The notes under the pieces are model-generated. The model did no database searches. It was given only the letters and a program-made list of their open reading frames with translations, and was not told the origin of the DNA. A stretch of 64,000 nt of DNA from Pumilibacter muris (GTDB lineage Bacteria > Bacillota > Clostridia > Christensenellales > Pumilibacteraceae). Below are positions 35,154 to 44,695 of the stretch, in pieces (the first letter of the stretch is position 1; each line of letters opens with the position of its first letter). The DNA is taken from NCBI RefSeq assembly GCF_943193045.1, contig NZ_CALPCN010000002.1, positions 343,530 to 407,529 on the forward strand, written 5' to 3'. Both the position numbers and the translations under genes were made by a program.

Positions 35154-37270
35154 TTCTTCTTTTTACCCCCGTTTAACATTGCCTCAGCTTCTTTGCGGGT
35201 AGCAGGTCGGGTAATCATCGAACCTTTTAGCTTACTGTATACTCTCACTCTGTTGCCGCGAGGTTGCACCGTAACGAAAACTATATTTTCGTTGTCTTCG
35301 AGCACGGCGGTTTTCTTGAACTTTGCAAAGAACGGCAACGCGTTTAGGCGAACGAGTCTCGTTTTGGAACTAATGCTTTTAAAGTTCGAACCGTTCACAT
35401 CAAATGCCTTGTTGCAAATCGTGCACATGCCGTCTCTCGTCTCACGGGATACTCCGCACGAGTTGCAGAATGTTCCGCCGCAAGACGTGCACACATGCGC
35501 CTTGCTGAGCGGCACAACTTTGCCGCACACCTTGCAAACCGCCGAGTGTTCGGGGCAGTAAATTTTTCCGTCTATGTTGAGCGGACGCGGCTTGCCGCTA
35601 ATCAACTTAACGGCTTCGTAGTAGCCGTTGGGCGAAATTTTTTCTTTCGCGCAATCGGAGCAAAAGCCGTTTATGCACCCCTCTTCCGAGCATGAGTGCG
35701 CTTTTTCTTTCGCCACAATGTTGCCGCACGAACAGTCTATGCGGTCGAATATGCAAAGAGCTTCGCCCGTGTCGGTGGTTTCCTTAATATCGTCGCGGTA
35801 GAAAAATTCACCGCATTTAAAGCATTGCGCCGTTTCTTCTCTAAGGTAATATTTGTAGCCGTTCTTTGTGCGGCATCGCATACATTCCGATTTTCTCAAA
35901 AATTTAACCGAGCGGAAACGGTTTAACGCGCCCACTTTTCCGAGACGCTTAACCTCTTCTTCAACGTAGCTTTCGTCGCAACCGCGCATAGCCGCGTCGC
36001 GCGGAGAAAGCGGCGAACCCGTTTTGCCGTCGCGGAACACCTTAGCGCATTCCGAGCAAAGCTTATCGTCGGAATCCATGCTCTTTATAGAGTGTTCGGC
36101 GCAAAGCGCTTTGCCGCAAACACGGCAGCCGTCGTCGCGGAAACAGTATCTGCCGCAACGCTCCTCGCACTCGGTCGCGCATTTTTCGCACCCTATTTCG
36201 AACGTGCCGTGCGCGCTCACAGCAACGGCGCCGTTGCTTGCCGAAAGGTATTCGCCGCAATGCGGGCAAACGTGCCCGTTGAACCGCGTGGTGGGGTTTA
36301 TTTCAACATAAAAAGTCGCGCGTTCGCCGTGACGCCCCGTAACGGTATACGGCACACGGTCGTTATCGATTGCGTTCAAAAACACGCCGATTGGCATCAT
36401 GCGGCATATAACCGACGAACCGAGCGCGTTCACCTCGCGGTGGGAAGCATTTTGTCCGTTGCGAAAAACTTCGTTTCGTTCGGCGATATGCTCGCGCATT
36501 TTGCTGCCTTCGCTCGCCACCATAAAGTCGAGTATGCGTTGGCGCACCTCGCTCGATTCTCTTATTTGAGTTATAATGTTGTTAAGCTGGCTTTGAACGG
36601 CGTAATCAACCTGAGGAATAGACATATCGCCGTCTTCGGGCGCGCTGCGCTCGAGCGTGGCGTAAGACATATTCGCAAAAAAATCGCCGCTGCTGCCGTC
36701 AACGTCCAAAAGCACGCTGTCGATAATATTTTTCATGCTTTCGCTCGCGTCGATATTATCTTGGCACTCTATTAAAAAGAACAGCTCGTATTTGTTTTTG
36801 CCTTCAAGATGTTCGCGCTCGCCGCGCTCAACCGAAAACCCGCTCGCAACGGGCGGCATGGGGGTGTCGTCGGAACGCACTTTACTGTGGCAGTAAAGGA
36901 ACGAATAGTCGGCGCCCACTTTGTCGAGAAGCATTTGCACAAAAGGAGTGGAGCGGTTAACGTGCTCTAATTTGCTCCCTTTGCCGCGCTCTACCTGAGG
37001 CTTATACGTTATGTAATGAACCTTGTTTTCGCCCGTCATTTCAACGTGATAGGCGTTGGCTATTTCGTCCACTTCGGTTTTTTCGAGCTCGCTCTTTTCC
37101 CGTTCGTCTATTTTGCGGTATACCGAAATAATGCCGTCGGCTTCCGCCGCCTCGCTCACGAATTCTTCTATGTAACGTAAATTGTTTCTTTCAAGTTCGG
37201 AAGACTGACCGGACTTCTTTTTGTTTTGGAATTGCGAACTTAGTCTGTCCGCCTTGTAATTATCCGCCAT
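35150..37270 (-). CDS. Multi-zinc-ribbon protein of unknown function
   Basis: 706 residues. The first 330 have no recognised domain and look globular, alpha/beta. From about 335 to 660 there is a series of Cys pairs: CPHCGEYLS, CEKCATECEERCGRYC, CRVCGKALC, CSEC, CMRC, CFKCGEFF, CSCGN, CSDC, CKVCGK, CTSCGG, CTICNK, suggesting at least five zinc ribbons. GAGAAG precedes the ATG. It lies between the SNF2 helicase (9-base gap) and the InlB membrane protein (4-base overlap). Its zinc ribbons may bind nucleic acid or protein partners of the helicase; this is inference from position. Confidence 0.75.
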   Translation of the reverse strand: MADNYKADRLSSQFQNKKKSGQSSELERNNLRYIEEFVSEAAEADGIISVYRKIDEREKSELEKTEVDEIANAYHVEMTGENKVHYITYKPQVERGKGSKLEHVNRSTPFVQMLLDKVGADYSFLYCHSKVRSDDTPMPPVASGFSVERGEREHLEGKNKYELFFLIECQDNIDASESMKNIIDSVLLDVDGSSGDFFANMSYATLERSAPEDGDMSIPQVDYAVQSQLNNIITQIRESSEVRQRILDFMVASEGSKMREHIAERNEVFRNGQNASHREVNALGSSVICRMMPIGVFLNAIDNDRVPYTVTGRHGERATFYVEINPTTRFNGHVCPHCGEYLSASNGAVAVSAHGTFEIGCEKCATECEERCGRYCFRDDGCRVCGKALCAEHSIKSMDSDDKLCSECAKVFRDGKTGSPLSPRDAAMRGCDESYVEEEVKRLGKVGALNRFRSVKFLRKSECMRCRTKNGYKYYLREETAQCFKCGEFFYRDDIKETTDTGEALCIFDRIDCSCGNIVAKEKAHSCSEEGCINGFCSDCAKEKISPNGYYEAVKLISGKPRPLNIDGKIYCPEHSAVCKVCGKVVPLSKAHVCTSCGGTFCNSCGVSRETRDGMCTICNKAFDVNGSNFKSISSKTRLVRLNALPFFAKFKKTAVLEDNENIVFVTVQPRGNRVRVYSKLKGSMITRPATRKEAEAMLNGGKKKK

Positions 37271-37279
37271 ATTCTTCTC

Positions 37280-39721
37280 CTAAATAATATCGTCTTCTAC
37301 CGCCGACGAAACAAAGAGTTCTTGTTCGCCGAAATCTTTAACGAGGTTTTTAAAGTTCTCGTAGCTGTCTTTAACGTGCTTGCGGAAGTTCGCCCACGGC
37401 TCGTAGTCGTCGAACACGCCCGTAACATATCCCGTGTCGTACTGCTCCCAAAGATATTCCACTATTTGCGGAAACCCGATTTCAAGCTTTTCGCCGTCGG
37501 CTGTGTGCTTGTTGCCTATTCTGCGCGTAAGCTCGTTGTGAATCGAGGGGTTTTCTTCCAAAAAGCTCGCAACCGCGCCGCCTATAATAAACGTATTGTC
37601 GCCGTCCCAATCGGAGAAAAGGTGCATGTCGTCGTTATAGAACTTGTATAGGCTGTATTCGAGCGTGTCGGCGCCTGTGAAAACGTATATGTGCATTTTG
37701 TTCTTTTGGCTGATACGCGAAATACGCCCAACTATTTGCTCCACAAGGTTAGGGTCGTGCGAAAGGTTTGTGATTATAAGGTTTGAGCAAAACTGCATGT
37801 TAAAGCCCTTTTCCTCGCCGTTTACCGCGAAATAAACCGCGTTTTTGTGCGGGTCTTTGGGGTCGTCTATTTCTCGTCCGCTCTTGTCTTTTATTTTTTT
37901 GCCGCGAAACTTTAAATAGTTTTGGTTGTTTACGTCGCCTTCGCCGTTTAAAACCCGCCCTTTATGAACACTCTCCACCAAACGGATAAACGTGTTTCTT
38001 TCAACGCCCGCGTCGGAGAACACAAGAACTTTTTTATCGGGCAACAGTTCGTTGACTAAGCGGTCGAACTCAACGTATTTGCTCGCGTCGCGCAGTTCCT
38101 CTTGGTCGTAATATTCGAGCGAGTTCTCGACGCCCGCCGTAAGTCCCATTTCAAGACGCGCTTTTCTTTGCCTGCGCTCGTAAAGAGCGTCCTCGTAAGC
38201 TTCTTCTTCGGTTGCGCGTTCGCCTTTGTAGCGTATAAGATGCCCGCGCTTAGGCGGAATAACGTAGTTGATGCAGTTAAATCTGAGCGCGTCCGCTTCT
38301 ACGCCCTTATCGGAAGAAATGCTTTCAAGAAGCCGCTCGGCGAATTTCGCGTCTTTTCTGCGAATAAGTTCTTCCTCTTTTTCGCGCTCGGCGGCGTCGG
38401 TGGCGGTAACCGTGAGTTTAACGGGCGCCATATCGGGCTGGTCAATTATAATGTTTTTAATATACTGCTTCCAGTGAGCGCCCTCGCGCCTACTTAGGAA
38501 GTTCGCCATACTGTTCTCTATGCGCTCGCGCGTTCTCGGGTCTTGCTCGCCCTCGCAAAGCCCGTCGATTACCGCCACACGCACGCGCTCGTCAAAGTCG
38601 CGCGCGGCGAAGTTATCGAAGTTTACGCTTAGCACTTCTTTAATGCTGAGCGGCAAAAGCGACTCGTGCACAACCTTGCTCGTAAGACGGTTACGGGTGA
38701 AAAGTTGGTCTATTAAACCCGAGAGCTGTTTCAATTCCTCGTCGCGGAAATCGTTTAAGCGCGGTTTTCCGAAACAGTAGTTTTTAATGAAGTCGTCCAT
38801 GTCGCGGAACTGCTCGGGACGCACTATTCTCATAAGCCTGTATACGTCGGCGAGCTGACGGCGAATTGGAGTGGCAGACATAAGAATTTTATAAGGAATA
38901 GACGAGTTTTGCCCCAAATGCTCCACAACGGTATAAATTTGAAGCGTCTTATTCGGGTCGGTTGAAAGTAATGCGTCCGCTTCGTCTACCACAAGCATGT
39001 TTATAACGGGCATTTCTCGACTGAACGCGTCGAACGCCGCAAGATAGTTTTCGTCTATTTCGTCGCCGAGTTTTCCGAGAAGCTCTTCGTTTCGTTTTAA
39101 AGCAAGTTGGCGGTCGTAAAAATCTTCACTCTTGTCAACCTCGAACATTTGGTCGGCAAGCCAGTCTTTTTCTTTGGCAATGTTTTCGCGTATGCGCTCT
39201 TTTAAACTCTTTATTTGCGCCAAAATTACGTCGAACGTCATGATATACATCGTAACGCCGCCGTCTTTCTCCTCTTCGAACTTTTTCATTTCGTCGAACG
39301 AGCGGACTATATGCCCGTTGAAATGCGAAGAGAATTTGTCTTTTATTTCCTGCGCCCACTGAAAGTCGAGTTTTTTGGGGCAAAGCAAAAGAGCGTTGTT
39401 AATAGCGCCGCGCTCGGCATATTCGGCAACCGTCATGCAAACTTCAACCGTTTTTCCGAGACCAACTTGGTCGCCGAAAATACCTTTGCCGCGAAAACGC
39501 GCAAGCATTGTGCGCACAGCCTTTTGTTGGTATTCAAACGGTCTGAACGCGGGATAGTGCGGTATTCTCAAATCGCTGAAATCGTCTATTTGGCGAACTC
39601 TTCTCGCCGCCTCGAAAAGCCTGTGATAGCGGTTGTAGCTCTTGGGCGTGGCGTCAACTTTTAAGCCGCCGGGCACGCTCTTTTCGCTGACAACGCATTT
39701 AATGTCAAATTCTTCCGGCAT
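37280..39721 (-). CDS. SNF2/RapA-like DNA translocase (helicase superfamily 2)
   Basis: 813 residues. Superfamily 2 motifs in order: Walker A GDQVGLGKT at 83-91, DEAD-like VVDEADA, motif III MSATPIRR, then C-terminal lobe with motif VI QIVGRISRISQKNK. The spacing fits SNF2-type dsDNA translocases of the RapA/HepA branch; no nuclease or methylase domain is seen. It overlaps the upstream giant protein gene by 17 bases and has GGAGG before the ATG, so the two are co-translated. Cytoplasmic. SNF2 enzymes occur in defence islands and in transcription; its role in an ESCRT-like block is unexplained. Confidence 0.88.
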   Translation of the reverse strand: MPEEFDIKCVVSEKSVPGGLKVDATPKSYNRYHRLFEAARRVRQIDDFSDLRIPHYPAFRPFEYQQKAVRTMLARFRGKGIFGDQVGLGKTVEVCMTVAEYAERGAINNALLLCPKKLDFQWAQEIKDKFSSHFNGHIVRSFDEMKKFEEEKDGGVTMYIMTFDVILAQIKSLKERIRENIAKEKDWLADQMFEVDKSEDFYDRQLALKRNEELLGKLGDEIDENYLAAFDAFSREMPVINMLVVDEADALLSTDPNKTLQIYTVVEHLGQNSSIPYKILMSATPIRRQLADVYRLMRIVRPEQFRDMDDFIKNYCFGKPRLNDFRDEELKQLSGLIDQLFTRNRLTSKVVHESLLPLSIKEVLSVNFDNFAARDFDERVRVAVIDGLCEGEQDPRTRERIENSMANFLSRREGAHWKQYIKNIIIDQPDMAPVKLTVTATDAAEREKEEELIRRKDAKFAERLLESISSDKGVEADALRFNCINYVIPPKRGHLIRYKGERATEEEAYEDALYERRQRKARLEMGLTAGVENSLEYYDQEELRDASKYVEFDRLVNELLPDKKVLVFSDAGVERNTFIRLVESVHKGRVLNGEGDVNNQNYLKFRGKKIKDKSGREIDDPKDPHKNAVYFAVNGEEKGFNMQFCSNLIITNLSHDPNLVEQIVGRISRISQKNKMHIYVFTGADTLEYSLYKFYNDDMHLFSDWDGDNTFIIGGAVASFLEENPSIHNELTRRIGNKHTADGEKLEIGFPQIVEYLWEQYDTGYVTGVFDDYEPWANFRKHVKDSYENFKNLVKDFGEQELFVSSAVEDDII

Positions 39722-42700
39722 AAATTCCTCCGTTTGCTATGTCTACCAAAAGCGCCCTCCCTTTGTAAATAGAGCGCAGGCGCAAATTCGCGGTTTCGCC
39801 CGTCATGGGGTTAATGTAAGGCATTCCGCCTATAACTGCAAGTTCCAAATATTTGTCGCCGAGCGGCGCTAAAAATTTAAAGCTCCAATCTTTTTCGAGC
39901 GACTCCGCCTTTGCCGTTACCACCGATTTTGTTTCGCCGCCGTAAAAATTGCCGTCGTAGAAAATAGGTTGAGTTTGCATGAAATCAACCACACTGCGCG
40001 ACATGGGCTTTACAAACGCGGTTTTTCCGTCGTATGCGCAAAGTAAAATGTTCGAGTCGTTGCGCTCTATCCAATACGCGACACCGTTGTAGCTCACTAT
40101 GCGGTTGCGAAGTATTTTACCCGTGCCCTGCGAATAGGTAACTCCTTTAAGGGTGTGCACCGCGCCGCCTACGAGTTCGGGAGTAAGCGAATAAAGATAG
40201 CGCTCGCCCGCAACAATGAACTTTCCGTCGAGTCCGCACGGCACCGAAGTAATTTTCTCGTCGAGCGCGCGTTTGCCTATTATTTTACCTCGCCGCAAAT
40301 CCACCGATATAACGGTTGAACCGCTTATGCAAAGCAGATAGTCGCCCATAAGGCACATGGGGCGAGTAAGCGGGTCGCCTATGCGAACCGCAAAATCGCT
40401 TTTGCCTTGCGGACTCACATATTCGAGCGAGCACCTGTCGCGCTCGGTGGGCTGAATAAGATATTCGTTCCAAAGCGCTCCCGTGCCGCTTGCGGGGAAA
40501 GCGAGTTGAACGCGAACGGGAGTAATCTGCCGCCCCTCGAAAGCGTCGGCAAGCGAGGCTACGAATAGCGCGTTGCCCGCAGTGTAAAGCGCTCTGCCGT
40601 TTTTCACGAGTATGCCGCTCGTAACTTTGCCCGCAGTGTCGAAAAGTTTTTGATACCTTACTTTTTTGTCGCCGAGAATTTCGCCGTCAGCCGCCATGTT
40701 ATTGTCGCAGCCGCCGTAAAGCGATTCCCAACGCTCTTTATTGTTGTTTTCTATTTTTCCGCGCGACACTTCGCCGTCGCCGAAAAAGCCCTCGCCCGTA
40801 AGCGCTGTTCTGTTTTGGGGGACGTAGCCCGAAAGCGTTATACCCTCGCAACCGTAAAACGCGCAATTACAAAATTCGTCGGCGCCGCCGAGTTTTATTT
40901 CGGTTATTCCTTTCGGTTTATAAAACGCCTTTTCGCCTATAACCGAAACTCCCGATTTAATTTCGGCAACCGTGTTGCCCGGTTGCATAGACGGAACGAA
41001 CGCAACAAGTCTCCCGCCGAAATACACCCCGCCGCCGCTCGTTTCTAGCTTGCCCGAAGAATAAACGTTTTTAAGTTTGTCGCAACCGCAAAACGGATTC
41101 ACGCCAACGTCGGTTACGCTCTGAGGAAGCGAAATTCGCTCTATATCGGAAAACGCGAACGCGCAGTCTCCTATGCTCGTTATACCGCCGTCCACAATTA
41201 TGGATTTGCAATCGCTGCCGCGAAATGCGTTGGCACCTATTCTGTATGCGCCGCCGCTTACGAACACTCTTTCGGTGCCGGAGCCGACATAACGCACAAT
41301 GTTGCCGTTTTCCATAATGAAATCGTCTTTGCGGAAAACATGCCCGTCCTTTTTCTTAGTGTCGCTTTGTCGACGGCGAACGCGTTCGATTGTGTCTACG
41401 AACGCAGTGTCGCCCCTGTCGTATGCGGTGCGGTAAGCGTTCGAATAATAGTTGCTTGCACCCTCGCCGTCGATAGGAGTTTCGCACTCTTCAAGCTGTT
41501 TATCGGAGCGGCATTTGAGCTCCGCTTTAAGCGCGCCCCAATATGCTTTATAGCAAGTTTTGTCGCGCGATATGGCGTCCATAAAATAGGCGGAAGCAAA
41601 ATCGAAGTTCCCGCTTTTAAGAGCGAGCTCGCCCACCTTGCACATATCGTCGAGCGCAAAAACCGTGCCGCCGCATAGTTCGGGCATTTGTCCGAGCGTC
41701 AAAACCTCGTCGATTGCCGAAGCGTATTTATCGAACCCTTCCGCCGAAGCTTTTTTCATAAATTGCGAAAACGCGTTTTTAAGCACGCTGCCCGCGTTTC
41801 CTTTTTGAGCCGCAACATAGCAAGCAAAACTGTCGCCGAGACGGGGGTAGTCTATTTTAAAAATCTCGTCAACGCTCTTAATCTTGTTGTTGCAACATAT
41901 CTTACGAGCGTAAAGCGAACTTTCGCTCGGGAAATAGTCTAAGATACCTTCAAGCATGTCGTCCGCTCTGCCGTATTCGCCGAGCGAAAGAGCGTAGTCT
42001 ATTGCGTTGCAAGTGTTTTTGAGAATAAATTCGGGCGAAGTCCCGTTCATACGCTCCAACACTTTTCTTTGAAGCGAAAACCATTCGGCGGGCGCGATAC
42101 TTCCTTTCGCCGCGTTAAGCCGAACCAAAATTTCGTCGGCGTAGCCGTCGGCGGAATCGTAGGTAAAAGCGGCGTCGAGCGCGCGAGTTGCAAGAGTAGG
42201 TTTTTTGCGGTCTATAAGCCGCATAGCCGCGCCGGTAAGTGCTTTAACATAAGGGCTCGCCTCTTCGGGAGTGGCGCACAAATACAAAGCTTTATCGCAC
42301 AAGCCGAGAGCGGAATCGGTGAAAGCCGATTCGTCGGCGTTGTTTATATATTCCGAAAGATTGCGAGTTTTGGCTTGCGCCAAATACGAGTACCAAAACA
42401 GCTTGCCGCTTTGGCATCCGTTCTTTTGCATTTTTTCGGCTTGACGCAAAGCGTCGTCGAACGCGCCGTTATCGAGGCTGCGTTTTATTCTGTCGAGGTC
42501 GGCAGCTTCGTTCTTTATTTCGGCAACTTGCGTGCGTATTCTCTCTTTGGCGGGGGCAACCGCAACCCGCTCTCGCGATTCTCTACTAAGCTGCGCTCCC
42601 GTGCCGCCCTGTTTTTTAAGCACGCTGTTCAATCTGCGCACTTCGGCGGCTATATTGAGCTCTTGCACAATTTCCACCACGTCGCGTATGCCGCCCACAA

Positions 42701-43430
42701 GAAGGTCGGGCACCTCTAAGGGGCAAACGATTTTCATAGGCTTTTTGCCTACGCCCGTCTTGTGCATGCGCGCGTTTTCAAGCAGCGCGTAGCGGCGGGC
42801 TATTCCGCTCGACGAGAGTTTATCAACAAAGTCGAGCGACGACGCGAAAGCGTAAGCCGCTTCAGCGCAACGCAAAACGGCAATTTCCACGTCGGAAACG
42901 TCGGTAAGACGCAAAACACGCACCCCGCGCTCGGCAAGAACGCTCACAAACTCGCCGCATTTTTCGGAAGAGGCGCCGTCGGATATAACAATAACGTCGT
43001 ATTCGTTTTTCGGTTGCAACGTAGCGGCGCGCGCCGCCTCGATTTTGTCGAGCTTTTGCAAAAGCGCTCTGTCGGACGCGCATTTTTGCCGCAAATATTT
43101 AAAGCCGTCGTCCGATTCGAAAGATTCGGGACGGAATGAATACACTACGGGCGATATCGAATTTTTTTGCTTGTTCTCTTCTATTTTATTTTTTGCGAGA
43201 AATTCCCCGTAACGCGCTTCGGCGGCAACGTCGGCAACACCCGTCATGCTTTGGAAAAACGACAGCGCGCCCACGAAATTATACGATTCGAGCTTTGTGT
43301 AGCCTTCGCTGAGTTTTCCGCTCGATATATCGAACGGTTGCAAGCAGTAGGCGCATACGCACCCGCCGTCGTCGGTGTTATTCAGTTGTGTGCCTCCGCA
43401 AAACGGACAGGCTTTCGAAATATATTCCAT
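39705..43430 (-). CDS. Giant zinc-ribbon / TIR-like / solenoid / LRR / propeller protein
   Basis: 1241 residues. A zinc ribbon (Cys8, 11, 26, 29) and a short helical segment resemble the Firmicutes zinc-ribbon TIR proteins. Residues about 138-245 (YDVIVISD...ARRYALLENAR...KIVC) fit a TIR fold, but the Glu of the usual NEWSRY motif appears missing, so NADase activity is doubtful. Then come a helical solenoid (about 320-690), BspA/LRR_5 repeats (about 740-900, ADAFRG/ISVIGEKAF types) and a WD/PQQ-like propeller (about 930-1241). The composition suggests a scaffold or sensor. It lies 13 bases after the MIT-AAA gene. TIR assignment is moderate; the others are better. Confidence 0.72.
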   Translation of the reverse strand: MEYISKACPFCGGTQLNNTDDGGCVCAYCLQPFDISSGKLSEGYTKLESYNFVGALSFFQSMTGVADVAAEARYGEFLAKNKIEENKQKNSISPVVYSFRPESFESDDGFKYLRQKCASDRALLQKLDKIEAARAATLQPKNEYDVIVISDGASSEKCGEFVSVLAERGVRVLRLTDVSDVEIAVLRCAEAAYAFASSLDFVDKLSSSGIARRYALLENARMHKTGVGKKPMKIVCPLEVPDLLVGGIRDVVEIVQELNIAAEVRRLNSVLKKQGGTGAQLSRESRERVAVAPAKERIRTQVAEIKNEAADLDRIKRSLDNGAFDDALRQAEKMQKNGCQSGKLFWYSYLAQAKTRNLSEYINNADESAFTDSALGLCDKALYLCATPEEASPYVKALTGAAMRLIDRKKPTLATRALDAAFTYDSADGYADEILVRLNAAKGSIAPAEWFSLQRKVLERMNGTSPEFILKNTCNAIDYALSLGEYGRADDMLEGILDYFPSESSLYARKICCNNKIKSVDEIFKIDYPRLGDSFACYVAAQKGNAGSVLKNAFSQFMKKASAEGFDKYASAIDEVLTLGQMPELCGGTVFALDDMCKVGELALKSGNFDFASAYFMDAISRDKTCYKAYWGALKAELKCRSDKQLEECETPIDGEGASNYYSNAYRTAYDRGDTAFVDTIERVRRRQSDTKKKDGHVFRKDDFIMENGNIVRYVGSGTERVFVSGGAYRIGANAFRGSDCKSIIVDGGITSIGDCAFAFSDIERISLPQSVTDVGVNPFCGCDKLKNVYSSGKLETSGGGVYFGGRLVAFVPSMQPGNTVAEIKSGVSVIGEKAFYKPKGITEIKLGGADEFCNCAFYGCEGITLSGYVPQNRTALTGEGFFGDGEVSRGKIENNNKERWESLYGGCDNNMAADGEILGDKKVRYQKLFDTAGKVTSGILVKNGRALYTAGNALFVASLADAFEGRQITPVRVQLAFPASGTGALWNEYLIQPTERDRCSLEYVSPQGKSDFAVRIGDPLTRPMCLMGDYLLCISGSTVISVDLRRGKIIGKRALDEKITSVPCGLDGKFIVAGERYLYSLTPELVGGAVHTLKGVTYSQGTGKILRNRIVSYNGVAYWIERNDSNILLCAYDGKTAFVKPMSRSVVDFMQTQPIFYDGNFYGGETKSVVTAKAESLEKDWSFKFLAPLGDKYLELAVIGGMPYINPMTGETANLRLRSIYKGRALLVDIANGGIYAGRI

Positions 43431-43443
43431 TGTTACCTCAGTC

Positions 43444-44544
43444 TCACAATTTGCCCGCTTTCATCTTTTTGATTCTGTCTACGAATATGTCGGTTAAGGG
43501 GTCTTCGAGCACAAGTTGTCCCGCCTTTCTCGGCGCAAGTATTTTGCGTTTAAAATCAAGGCAAGAGTTTGTTATGCCTCTGCCGCTGAGTCCGTCGCTC
43601 ACTTCCGCCAAAACGTCTAAATCGAGTTCGTTCAGTTCTTGAAGCCCGCGCAATTTGAGTGCGAAAAGCTGCTTGCGGTCGTTCTTGGTGGGCATGGGTA
43701 TGTTTATGCAATCGCCGAAGCGGTCTAATATGCCCGGGTCGATTAAATTTTTAAGGTTGGTTGCCGCGATAATAACTATGTTCTTATTGTCGGTGTTAAA
43801 GCCTTGCAGTTGCCTGAGAAGCTCGGGCACAGATTCTTCCGAAGTTTTGCTGTCGCCGCCGCGCGCGCGCGCTATTTCTTCGAACTCGTCGAAAAAAGCT
43901 ATAACCGCCGTGTTTTTTTGGTGAACGTATCGGCGAATTTCACTGAACGTTCTTTTAATGTTTTTAGCGGTGTTGCCTATAAGCGGGTCAACAAGCGACG
44001 TGCTGTTCACCTCCACAAACGGAAGCCCCACCTCGCAAGCCACAGCCTGCGCGAAAGTTGTTTTGCCGTTGCCCGGAGGACCTTCGAGCAAAATGTTGCC
44101 GCCCGCTTGCAATCCGTAAGCGGCGTAAGCTTCGGGATTTTTTAGCGGCTCGATTAGCAAACTGTGAATGGCAATTTTGGCTTCGTCAAGCCCTATAATG
44201 TCGTTTAGCGTAATTTTATTGTTAGGTTGCGAAAAAATCAGGTCGTATTCCTCGCTCGTATCGTCTATCGACCTAATTTGAGTTTTGTTCGAATCGGATT
44301 CGCCGTTGCGCACCGCTTTGGTGTTTTGAGAAAGACTTTCGGCGGCTTCGATTAACTTTTTCACAGTACGGTAGCGGGCTTTTTTCATTTCGCCCTCGCT
44401 TACCTGCGCAAGGTCTCTGAGAGTTTCGGCGGCAAGAAGGAAAAATTTGCGCGCTTTGTCGTTTTCGCCCGCGTCTTTCGCCGCCATAGCTCTCTTGTAG
44501 TAGTCCATGTAGGTATCGTAAAGTAACCCTTGATTATTCGCCAT
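43444..44544 (-). CDS. Vps4-like AAA ATPase with N-terminal MIT-like domain
   Basis: 366 residues from the ATG at 44542-44544 (GGGAG upstream); the longer frame to 44625 is unlikely. Residues 7-75 are three amphipathic helices with the spacing of an MIT domain (YKRAMAAKDAGENDKARKFFLLAAETL). A linker leads to one AAA module: Walker A GPPGNGKT 155-162, pore-like loop near 183-190, Walker B FFDE 217-220, sensor-1 AATN and second-region-of-homology DRFGD. One AAA plus MIT is the Vps4 layout, which disassembles ESCRT-III polymers. Two genes upstream encode Snf7-like proteins, fitting that reading. A katanin/spastin-like or FtsH-like role is the alternative. Confidence 0.8.
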   Translation of the reverse strand: MANNQGLLYDTYMDYYKRAMAAKDAGENDKARKFFLLAAETLRDLAQVSEGEMKKARYRTVKKLIEAAESLSQNTKAVRNGESDSNKTQIRSIDDTSEEYDLIFSQPNNKITLNDIIGLDEAKIAIHSLLIEPLKNPEAYAAYGLQAGGNILLEGPPGNGKTTFAQAVACEVGLPFVEVNSTSLVDPLIGNTAKNIKRTFSEIRRYVHQKNTAVIAFFDEFEEIARARGGDSKTSEESVPELLRQLQGFNTDNKNIVIIAATNLKNLIDPGILDRFGDCINIPMPTKNDRKQLFALKLRGLQELNELDLDVLAEVSDGLSGRGITNSCLDFKRKILAPRKAGQLVLEDPLTDIFVDRIKKMKAGKL

Positions 44545-44580
44545 TACTGTTCGTCTCCCGTCGTCTCTTTTTTCCGACAC

Positions 44581-44613
44581 AACCGCAACGGGGGTTTTGC
44601 CTCCGCTGCGGTT
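44581..44613 (-). promoter_or_regulatory. Hairpin between Snf7-like gene 1 and the AAA gene
   Basis: AACCGCA (44581-44587) and TGCGGTT (44607-44613) with extra internal pairing (CGGAGG/CCCCCG on the minus strand). No T-run follows. With the 151-base gap it may favour the upstream Snf7-like message over the ATPase, as expected for a polymer subunit made in excess. Inference. Confidence 0.4.
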
Positions 44614-44695
44614 ATGACTTTTCATATTTTTTTGTGTTTAACGGTTGTTTTCGGATATTACTCCTTTTTTTCAAGTCCTTAACCGCGCCGAGCGA

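Noticed and set aside
44542..44625. Longer N-terminus (27 residues) of the MIT-AAA ATPase
   Set aside because: The extra residues cover an intercistronic hairpin; the ATG at 44544 has a GGGAG ribosome site and starts directly at the MIT-like domain.
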